Source: Watersipora subatra
Taxonomy: Eukaryota; Bryozoa; Gymnolaemata; Cheilostomatida; Watersiporidae
Direction of reading: 5' to 3'
DNA length: 64,000 nt
Assembly (NCBI RefSeq): GCF_963576615.1
Contig: NC_088711.1
Coordinates: 21,980,182 to 22,044,181 of the forward strand
The notes beneath the pieces were generated by a model. It was not told the origin of the DNA. It searched no databases and saw nothing but the letters and a program-made list of their open reading frames with translations. Both the position numbers and the translations under genes were made by a program. Shown one piece after another: positions 1-12,000 of this stretch. Each line of letters begins with the position of its first letter. Position 1 is the first letter of the stretch.

Positions 1-3000
1 CTGATGTTGCTGGAGCACAAACTCTGGACAAAGGTTCACAAACACTCATTCCTTGACAAATTCACATGCGCCGATTTTCTCGCATTTGTCTCTGAATTCA
101 AAGCAATGTACTTTATGGAAGGTTACATTTATGGAAATTACACGCTCAAGGTTAGTTGCTTTCCTTCTTGCTTTTTCCACTTTCTCTGTTTTTTGTTCTA
201 CTTTTTAATATTGTTACAATTCAAAATACTTTTCAACTTATAATGGCTGGAATATTTCAACACATTGTTGTTTTGTAAATTGGTATGAAAATGTACACCG
301 TTGGTCTTAACATAGTAATTTTATGTTGCTTGAATGATATTAAACAATACTAGACAGTATTATTTACTTTACTATCGTACATATAAATTCTAACAAGGCT
401 ATTTCAAGTGGTTTCAAAAGTTGTTGAAAAAGAGAAAAGGGCAATGTTGTTCTTAAAATTGAAACAGCAACTAATAAAAAACCTTAACTGAAATTTTTGA
501 ATGATTTCTTGAAAAATTTCTGAAACTAGAATGTTCTGAATGGGTGCGGAGATTATCACACCTATTTTGTATCAGTAAGAGTATTTAACCTGCGTTACTG
601 TAAGGAGGAAATTGAAAGCACAAAACTAGTGAAACTGAAAAGGTTTGCTATGATATTAAAAGATAAATGTAAAAAAGGTCAAACATAAAAACGAAAACAT
701 ATAAATTAGTTTTGTTAATTTAAAGTTTTAGTAGTGTATGTTAGACTAGCTCTACCTCTCTATCGGCATCTCTACCTCTCTATCGGCATCTCTACCTCTC
801 TATCGGCATCTCTACCTCTCTATCGGCATCTCTACCTCTCTATCGGCATCTCTACCTCTCTATCGGCATCTCTACCTTTCTATCGGCATCTCTACCTCTC
901 TATCGGCATCTCTACTACCTCTCTATCGGCATCTCTACTTCTCTATCAGCATCTTTACTTCTCTATCGGCATCTCCACCTCTATATCGGCATCTCTACCT
1001 CTCTATCGGCATCTCTACCTCTCTATCGGCATCTCTACCTCTTTATCGGCATCTCTACCTCTCTATCGGCATCTCCACCTCTCTATCGACATCTCCACCT
1101 CTATCGGCATCTCTACTTTTCTATCGGCATCTCTACCTCTCTATCGGCATCTGTACCTCTCTATCGGCATCTCTACTTCTCTATCGGCATCTCTACTTCT
1201 CTATCGGCATCTCTACCTCTCTATCGGCATCTCTACCTCTCTATCGGCATCTCTACCTCTCTATCGGCATCTCTACTTCTCTATCGGCATCTCTACTTCT
1301 CTATCGGCATCTCCACCTCTCTATCGGCATCTCTACCTCTCTATCGGCATCTCTACCTCTCTATCGGCATCTCTACCTCTCTATCGGCATCTCTACCTCT
1401 TTATCGGCATCTCTACCTCTCTATCGGCATCTCTACCTCTCTATCGGCATCTCTACTTCTCTATCGGCATCTCTACTTCTCTATCGGCATCTCCACCTCT
1501 CTATCGGCATCTCTACCTCTCTATCGGCATCTCTACCTCTTTATCGGCATCTCTACCTCTCTATCGGCATCTCTACCTCTCTATCGGCATCTCTACTTCT
1601 CTATCGGCATCTCTACTTCTCTATCGGCATCTCTACTTCTCTATCGGCATCTCCACCTCTCTATCGGCATCTCTACCTCTCTATCGGCATCTCTACCTCT
1701 CTATCGGCATCTCTACCTCTCTATCGGCATCTCTACCTCTCTATCGGCATCTCTACCTCTCTATCGGCATCTCTACCTCTTTATCGGCATCTCTACCTCT
1801 CTATCGGCATCTCCACCTCTCTATCGACATCTCCACCTCTATCGGCATCTCTACTTTTCTATCGGCATCTCTACCTCTCTATCGGCATCTGTACCTCTCT
1901 ATCGGCATCTCTACTTCTCTATCATCATCTCTACTTCTCTATCAGCATCTCCACCTCTCTATCAGCATCTCCACCTCTCTATCGGCATCTCTACTTCTCT
2001 ATCGGCATCTCTACTTCTTCATTGTCTATTCCCTATTGTCAGTTTCTTAATTTAGAGTAGTGTAAATTAGACTAGCTCCACCTCTCTATCGGCATCTCTA
2101 CTTCTTCATTGTCTATTCCCTATTGTCAGTTTCCTAATTTACAGTAGTGTAAGTTAGACTAGCTCCACCTCTCTATCGGCATCTTTACTTTTTCCTTGTC
2201 TATTCCCTATTGTCAGTTTCATAATTTATGTTTTTATAATTAGTTTCTGCATCATATTATATAATATAATGTATTTGTTCAAATGGTAGTTGTGATTGAT
2301 TACCTGAATTATTTATTGTCGAGAAGTAGTATGACTTAAATAAAATACTATGTGTATTTCTTATAAAAGTATTTGCTGCAAAACAGGATGATTTTCATCT
2401 AAGTAGATATCGGAGCAGATTAGGTTTTTGTATTTCAAAGAATGACTGTAATCTATGATTCTTCTTTTTGCACTTGAAGAGTCTAGTGCTAAAAGTACTA
2501 AGTCCCAATTTTGGCCAGCCGCAGTTTTCATTGTAGAATGTTAAAGCATACGCACCTAAGTCCAACAACACCAAAAATAAGCATGAAAAAGCACTCAAGT
2601 CCTGTATAAACTACAAAGGTAAACCAAAGTTTTCTATACTGATGCGGTAAAAGTACTTAGTCCACGAGCAGCCAGTCAGATTGCGGCTATTGGGTCATGT
2701 GATCACATGGCTCTGTTCAGATCATTCAACAATGGCTGAGCAATTAGATGACGCTGCTATTCCTGAACTTTTAACTTCAAGTGCTAAAAAAGGCGAGAAA
2801 CTCATCTGAATGGTCTAGAAAAATGTTTTATTATGCAGGCTTTTAATGTGACAGTGCGTGTGCAATGTGATGTGCTTGTGATGTGACAGTGCAATGTGAT
2901 GTGCTTTTAATGTGCTGTTCTTTACATCTGCTGTTTACCTAATCACTCTCATTGTCATCATACATGAATAAAAGTGTGTTAATCCTTTGAAAAACCTAAG

Positions 3001-6000
3001 TCGTTGCACTGTAAGTACTCTAGTCCATAAAAACAGCTCAGATTTTTGCCATCCAATAGTACAAAGGGATCTAAGGAACTTACAATGCAAATGTAGTGAC
3101 AGATATAAGCATGATAATGCAGGTAAAGGGTGCCTTGTGACCTTTATCTGATTTCACAACAAGTTTCTAACTTTAGCTTTTCTTTTCTGCAGTAGGCCAT
3201 TTTGTGACTTAACGAACCTTTGGCACCGGCTCTGCACTTGCTATTAGGGATCCCCTCTGTGGATTGTAATTTTTCATCTTTAATTACATTATTTCTCTGT
3301 TTTGTTTCTTCCATCTTTCCTATTTATGGTATCATATGGTTGTTTAAACTGTCTATTGCGGTCAGATGTCCCGCAGTATCATTATTTCCGAAGTTACTTC
3401 AGTTTAGTGTCTCATTTTTGTTATTATTCTTATGAATACTTGTAGCTATGCTTGTTGAAGTATTGCTTTAATAGGTACTAGACATAGAAATATGCTTTTA
3501 GCCTCTCTTGGTTACTTATTGCTAAATAGTGTGTATGGCTAACATGGTAATGTGTTGCTGTAGGAGGCATTGGACATTGAGAAGTATGTTCGCTGCAGGC
3601 TCAGTTCTGATGTTCTCCCTTTGTCTATGCTGCCAGTGGTGAGTTTTGATTATTGCTTTTTTAAATATCTTTGATATTTCAAGCAGATGTTTGAACCAGC
3701 GATTGTGCTTGGCATCTATGAGTGTCTTTATTGGAGAACACGAGACATTTAGGTACCAGAGATATTTTACAATCATCAAATATTGAAGTGACTTTCATCT
3801 TGTCTGCAGTTTACAAGTGCCAAGTGCTAGTTCACAAGCTTTTTGTAGTACTCTTCTCTTTAGAGAGTTTCGATCGACGCATTTCCTTGTTTTTTTGGTA
3901 CTTCAGGTCTTTGAGAAAATATCTGCAAATCTGTGTCCTTGAGCTACTGCAAGAGCAAACACAGTTTTCATCCTATGTTTTTCACTCATTTTATTAGCTT
4001 GCAGTAGCTCAGTTTGCTTTATGGTTTTGTGTATGTAACACAGGAGAGAGTATCTCAGCTACCAGCTAGAGATGGAGTCGTGAGAGTGAAGAGTTTTCAT
4101 GAAGGAGACAGCAACTCCTGTGTTGTAAACTATTACCAAGTTGGACCTTCAAATGTAAGAGGTGCAGTCACCAACCAATTGCTTAACGTAAGTAGTGTTT
4201 ACAATAGTATGGAGAACACAACTTTTATTAGTTGTTCGCTGACTGTACATTGCCTAGTGAGATGTTACTCGGTAACACCGAAAAACTTTTTATTGAGATA
4301 ACATTTGGTTGTCAGCCTGGTTCACACCGGACAATTCAAATTATGGTGCTGTCTTTGTGTTACATTCACATCGACGTGCAGTATAGCTTGGTTTTCTCGT
4401 GACTGCTTGATCTCAGCGCTAATATGGATCCCACCTACACCAACAGGTGTGATGCAAAAATCATGTAGGTCAAGGTCAGCACAAATAAATTTTACTTAAC
4501 AGCAATAGGGTGTAGATGATTGCTCCTTTATGCAGGGTTATTCATGTAATCAGCTATGAGTCTATATGACAGCAGCCTTTGTAGGTATATTTTCAGCACA
4601 TTTTTATCAGATAGTAGTCTGCCTTTTAATTGTTCACATAAACAATTGAGTTGGGTAGACTATAAACTAGCGAAAAATTCAAATTGCTGAAATATTGGTG
4701 ACTGTTTTTTGAGTGATTTCACGTGTAGAACATTGGGAATATATAAAATTTATTAAAAGGTAACAAATGCAGTGTAATGTAACGTCTAGGGACGTAGCCA
4801 AGGCTCATGTTAGTCAAATAGAGTAGAAAAGTTTGCTTTATGTTAAACATTCCTATGTGCATTGTATGACAGGTATAGATCAGCACATGCCTGTTCATGG
4901 ATAAGTATTAGTTAAGTTTTATTCCACTACAGTCATGCCACGATTTACGAGCTTGATGCATTCTGGTATTGAGCTTGTATGTTAATTTACTCGCATGTTT
5001 GTGCAATTTATTTATATATAGAACAATTAAATACATATTGATTGGTTTCCATACTCTGAAAAACACAAACAAAAACACTTACAACAAGATATTGTGACAA
5101 AAAAAACAAGTTGGTTATTGTCCTAATTTACCACATGCTTTCAAAAAGCAACAAATAATACATAATGCAAGGAAATGTGTTTAATTAAAATTTAGAATTA
5201 AATACAAACAATAGCAGCTAACGCTAGCATTTGCCAAGGAGGCAGAGAAAAACTTTCCTTGATTACAACATTTGATTTTAATAAATTTTCATTTTGATGC
5301 ACAGACTTTAAAGCAAACTTTTATTTTAACCTTAACGTAATTAAAATTTCTTTGGCGTTTATAGTTTCAAATTTCCTGTAGCTTGGCTAATTTTTCTTTT
5401 GTTTCACAATCATGACCAGCCGGCCGTTTTAAGAGAAACCTATCTAAGGACATTTGCTTTTGTGCCCCTTTCAACATATTGCGAAAAGGACAAACACAGG
5501 TGTCGTGACAAAGGGCTAATGCACGACCACTAGCCAACTTGTCTGAATGTTTTCAGTCTAAACACAGTACTTTTATTCACTTAATTCTGCCCTGATAAAC
5601 GCATACGAAAAACACGTTGCAAAAGCATATCTTGATCAGTGGAAAAATACAGAGTGATGCTGTTCTCAGAAGATACTTCTGATATACTTGGCCACTGACT
5701 CGAGTGCTCGTACAGTGGAGCCTTGGTTCTCGAATGCTTTGGTTCTCGACTGATTCGGCTTTTAACAAAAAAATTGGGATTTGTTCGTCCCGGATCTCGA
5801 ACATAAATTCGGTTCTCAATCAAACTTGAGCATGCGCATTAAAATTAAACATTCGGAAAAGCTCCGAGAGGACTTTTGGCTAAATGGACTTTTGGCTGAG
5901 AGGACTTTTGGCTGAATGGAGTGTAGTAGCAATAAGTCTGTTACAGTAAAATGTGAACAGCACAAGCATTTGAACTTTGAATATGAGGCTTGAGTCTACT

Positions 6001-9000
6001 ATTGAGAATTACAAGTCATAAAAAATTAGCTTTTTCAAGGCAATTGCTCATAATCTTCACATACTTTTTCAACTTATTCTTTAATAAATTTCTTTTGAAT
6101 CATATTTAATTGCAATAATGTTCTATACACATTCTTCAAATTTTTTTATGTATTTGTTTGTATCCTTGTATCCTTATCATTTTTCAATGCATTTTACTTC
6201 AATAAACTGCCCTTTTTGGCTATATGCTCATTCGGCCAAAAGTTCACTTAGCCAAATGCTCATGGGCTCAAATTTAAATTTTAGAAGTAGCTTATGCCTT
6301 TTTTAAACTTAGCATCTAGCAGATATGCAGCTCATAGCCGTTTCATGAGGCTGATGACCTCCCTCAGTTGTTCCTAAGCCTATCCTAGTTTTAATGCTCT
6401 GACTACTGGATGGCATTCTGTCAGACTCTTAAAGGCTTGCTTCATAGATTGTTGGCAAAATCACAGTCCCCACCTTGTGGTGAACATCGCTGGCAAAACT
6501 GTTGCGTAACAACAGTCCTTTTTCTACTCCTTTACAACAGACTGGAATAGAGTTATCATATGAGGATGTTGTGTTGAGCTCAACGTCGAGGCAATGTTGT
6601 TACATCTACATTAAACCTAAAGGCTATTGTTCAGTTAATTGAGCCCTTCGACAGCTCAGCATTTCTACATTCACGCTGTTCTTGCAAACTCATTGTGGCT
6701 CTCAATGTATCTTTCAGTGACTTTCTCTTCACTCTGTTTACTACTGACATGTACAAAGAAACAATGAGTTTTATGTTAGTGTGAGAGAATACACTTGCTC
6801 TGCATTTGGGGAATGTGACTGAGTTTAAAATGAGGTCATTACTATGAAAGGTTTCCTAGTTATTTTCTCGGCGTGTCCAATTTCACTGCAAATGCAAAGA
6901 TTTATTTTTACACGCAGATGATGATGGAGGAGCCATGCTTTGATGCACTGAGAACGAGAGAGCAGTTGGGTTACTCAGTTTTCTCTAGTTGCAAAACAAC
7001 TTATGGGATTCTAGCAATTGCTATTTTGGTAGAAACACAGGCTTCAAAATTCAGGTATGTCTGTTTACAGGTTCTGCCGGAGCCCCTAGAGGCTTTGTGA
7101 TTAGGATCAATAATAGGCGTTCAGACTCCTGGAGCATACTCCCTATTGTAGGATAATTATGGTAGTTTTTGCCTTGATTGAGGTACTTGAGGTTGGGTGA
7201 CAACTGAATCGGCTTCGCTGGTGCATCATTAAAAGATATGGCCTGAGATAGTTATAATTATTTTCAAGTTTTTAGGTTATGATTCCTGAACAATATATTT
7301 ATATATCATATATATATAATTACCATATATATACGTATATGTATATATAAATGCGTGAAAATATATATAATATTGTCACGCATATATAATTACATGTATG
7401 CGTGAAAATATCTATCATGCATATATTGTCACACATTTTCTTTAGGGTATGTTTTAAGAATGTAAAAGCACACAAATATCTCTCCAGTAGTTTTAGTTTC
7501 CTGAGACTGCTAAAGTAAAATAAATGCATGGTGACTGAAGCCATTGGCTGATTTCCTTGAGTATCACACTAACCTCAAGGACATCTCCTAGTTGCATATG
7601 AACTTCTTTTGACCTGTATTAGTTATATATGAACTCCTTGCGACCTATACTAGTTGTATATGAACTTCTCTATGTGTCTAAAATAAAATATTTCTCGTCA
7701 TATGGAGCCATTCAATATCATATACGCGCTTCACATATTTACAGCGTGAAGAAAGTAGATGAGAAGATAGAAGCCTTTCTCGTAGAATTTCGAGAAAAGC
7801 TTGAGGGTTGCTCACAAGAGGACTTTGATGGGCAGAGGAAGTCTCTCATCTCGATAAAGCAATGTGATGACTCACATATGGGAGAGGAAGCAGACCGGCT
7901 GTGGGCTGAGATTGTAGACAAGACATATCTTTTCGACAGGTTGGACAAAGAGGTTTGCTACAAATATGAAGAACAGTATTTCGCGTTCTGTACAGTTTTG
8001 GGATTTCACCACATAGATAAGCTTGGGCAATTGCTAATTTTGTGAGAAATTTTATGTGACTGATTGGGTTGCTAGTTGGTGTACGTTTGGGTTACTTACT
8101 TGTCCATTGTGGGAGTGATTGTAAAGGCTGATTGATTATATTTCGTGCCACATCAGGAAAGTGTTGCATTGTGGTAACCTCTGTTGCTTATGGTGTGTAT
8201 TTAGGTTGATGAGTTGGAGAAGCTAAAACTAGATGATGTGAGACGCTGGTTTCTCGATGCCTTGGACAAGAATGACTCTAGACCCCGCAAAAAGCTCTCC
8301 GTGCAGGTAGGTGCTAAGGCTTTCTCATGATAAAGGTTTTGCGGAGGTTACTGTTTTATGAGTAGGTGTAGAGTGAAAGGATAGAATAATAGAGCTATCC
8401 CATACTTACAGTATGGCAAGATTCGCAAAGAAAATGTGTTCTATCATTGAAGGTGGTGGGATATGGAGACAATGAAACCAACTCTGTCATTGAATCCGAA
8501 CCATTTTCTACTCTTTCTCAGTCGAATGCTGTTGATCTGTAAGTATCATGTATTATATGGTATCAAATCTGTAAGTATCATGTATTATATGGTATCAAAT
8601 CTGTAAGTATCATGTATTATATGGTATCAAATCTGTAAGTATCTTGTATTATATAGTATCAAATCTGTAAGTATCATGTATTATATGGTATCAAATCTGT
8701 AAGTATCATGTATTATATGGTATCAAATCTGTAAGTATCATGTATTATATGGTATCAAATCTGTAAGTATCATGTATTATATGGTATCAAATCTGTAAGT
8801 ATCATGTATTATATGGTATCAAATCTGTAAGTATCATGTATTATATGGTATCAAATCTGTAAGTATCTTGTATTATATAGTATCAAATCTGTAAGTATCA
8901 TGTATTATATGGTATCAAATCTGTAAGTATCATGTATTATATGGTATCAAATCTGTAAGTATCATGTATTATATGGTATCAAATCTGTAAATATCATGTA

Positions 9001-12000
9001 TTATATGGTATCGAAACTGTAAGTATCATGTATTATATGGTATCAATTCTGTAAGTATCATGTACCCTACAGGATGAATTTTTTCACGGAGTTAAGTTTT
9101 GCGCAAATCGCCCTTTTCATGCATATTCGCGAACTAATTTATTCGCGGGTGACATAGATATAGTAAACCCTAGATTGGCGAATAGCTATCATTACAATGG
9201 AGCAAAAGTGAGGCATATAATTGGCTGTTGTTCACGACGTTACGTCACAGTGATGTGCATCATTGCAACAGAGCCTTCAGCTGAGCAATGAGTTTAGTAA
9301 TGAAAGCATGCATGTCATACTAGTTTTTAAGTCATAAATGTTACAATAAGACCAAATCTTTGGTGAAATGTCATCAGAGGAGACTACAACACCCTAGGTA
9401 TGTGAACCCACAATACAAATTTTAAATACTTGGTAAACCTAACCTTTGCACGTGTACTATATCATTGGTTCACATCGTAAGAAACTACTGGAAACAAACC
9501 AACTACCAACTGAACTTACTTGTCCTATCATGGTCTCATAACGACGAACATACCTTTCTATGATTATTCTGAATTGAAAGTGAAGTGAATGAATGCTTGG
9601 GACTATCAAAAGAAAGAGTGTCTAGACTGATTACAGCAACACATATTACAAACTTGTGTCTCAGCTGATAAGGTTGTAATCTAGCTTGGCATGATTGATC
9701 GAATGCCTTTTTTGTCTAATTCCAAGTAATGTAGTGATATTCATTCTACTACATGTATGTATTGTTAATGTTTAGGCTAAAAAAAGTCAAGCCGCAGCTG
9801 GTGCTGTGCTTATGGATGTTCAAGCAATCTTGAGAAATGCCCAGATCTGGAATTTCATCGCTTTCCAAACGAGAAACGAGCTGAAACCCGTAATGCTTGG
9901 ATAAAGGCAGTGCGAAGACAGGATTGGACTCCAACATCAAACTCTGTATTATGCAGTGAACATGTTGAGAAAGACTGCTACAAGATTCCACCAGGTGTTG
10001 GAAGAAAACCAATGCTAAAATCTGACGCAATACCTACAATATTTACAGCTTATCCAACATACCTTCAGCCAAAAGCTATGAAAATACAGACACCAACCAT
10101 AAGAACAGAAAGCCTACCGAAACGTGAAAGAACATCTCAGACAGCAGCCAGCGCCATAATACCTGACCCTGAAAATACTACACTTGGTGATACTACTACC
10201 ATGATGATGAGCAACCTGCAGCTTCTAGCAATCAGGACACACCTACAGCCTCGACAACGAGCTGCCGATGCTGTGATAGACCTAAACAGCCTGCTGTCAC
10301 ACGTATCTCAACATTAAAAAGAATCAAAACTCTACAGCAGTGAGTCTGTCGATTAGAGCAGAGGAATAGGATTCAAGATAATTTGATCACAATACTGAAA
10401 AAGGACAATAAACTTAACAATATAGAGCTTACATCAGTGGATGGATGTCTAGGAGAATTATTGTCTCATGCACAGTGCATGCCACCAATCTACTCAAAAC
10501 TATGGTAAATCGCTATATTAAAATCAGAATATACTATGCCACTTCAAAGCAGGAATCTAGTTCAACCAACCTTAGACAAAAGCTATCTCGTCTAGTTATT
10601 TTCAGTTATGTCTAATGGGTGTTTAATACAGTGGTCCAACTTAACTGCTTCTAAATCTCATTTGATTCATTAGTTCGTTATTAGTTTAATTTCTATTTGG
10701 TCACTCTTTGTATTATCAATGATAAAGAACCTTCTAAATCATTGGTATTATCCATTACCATGTGTCTAAGATTCTTGCCTTTCTCATCCAAAGTCAGTTT
10801 TATATGTTATCAATAAAATATGCAGTCTCACATGCACAAACTATGAAAAAGTTGAGCAGTTTTTAGTGCCAAGTCAATAGGAGTTAATAGATCAGCTGAT
10901 TCGCTTTACACATCACCATGACGTTGCGTCATGCTAATTATAGGCCTCACTTGTTTTGATTATTTGCATATCTAGGGTTTACTATATCTATGGCGGGTGA
11001 ACACAGTTACTATCTATTAAGAGTTAACATTATTATTATTATAACATCTATTGGGGCTAGCAATAGAGTTAACCCTATGCATGTGCACACCGCATGTTTC
11101 GGTTTCTGTTTAGCTTACAAGTACGTATCGATCATGCTAAGCTATAAATTTCTTGCTGCGTTCAGAGGTTTTCACAAATATCCATTGATTTGGAGGCCTT
11201 TGATGAACCAACAACTTGTGGTAAGTAATGAGTTTTTTTTCAAAACCATTTACTAAATTAATAACTGAATTTTACTTTGTGTCTTTGGTAAAACGCAATA
11301 TTTTTTTCCATTTCTAACGCTTCGTTATTGGTTTTAGTGTGAGAGATTTTTCATCATACACAGAGGCACAATGACTGCCAAGGTGGTAGATGTCATTCCT
11401 AGAAGTCCACCAATCATTCAGAGAGGTCTTGAAATTGAGGTAGAAGTGACCGCAGCTGCTAACGAGAATATATCTGTTTTAAAAAAGGAACAAAAGCGCC
11501 TTTACGAGCACAAATTTTTGGCCAATCGGCAGAACTTTGCAATGATAAACCACGAGGAGAGTTCTGATGATAACTCCTTTACCAGCCGAGTAGTAGCAAG
11601 AGAGTTGCCTTTAACATCTACCCAAGACAGTGACAGTGATATAGAGCTGCTATTACCAAAATAACTTGTCAGAAAGCACCATTACATGCTAGTATTTATT
11701 TATCAAGAGTATCAGTTTAATTTTATTACGATACAACCGCCAAATGGGCTTAACTGTTTTTATTTACTCCATTCATCATTTGTAAAATTTTATTTGTATT
11801 TGAAATATTTTATTTGCACACCCATGTTTGTAATAAATTATAATATATTTATGCATGAAATAGAATATGTAATCATGTTTGCTGCAGCGATATCAAGGAG
11901 TTGTCATGATGAAGAGGGTCTAGGTTGACTGGTTGCTTCTCTGCCAATATTCCTGCCTTGGTGAATATTGCTACTTGTCTCTAGTTTTCGTAATCGGAAT

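Noticed and set aside
734-2050. 438-codon open reading frame (LSIGIS/TSLSAS repeat)
   Set aside because: It is the translation of the 18-bp minisatellite. The period is divisible by three and the unit has no stop in this frame. It lies inside an intron with its own flanking repeats.
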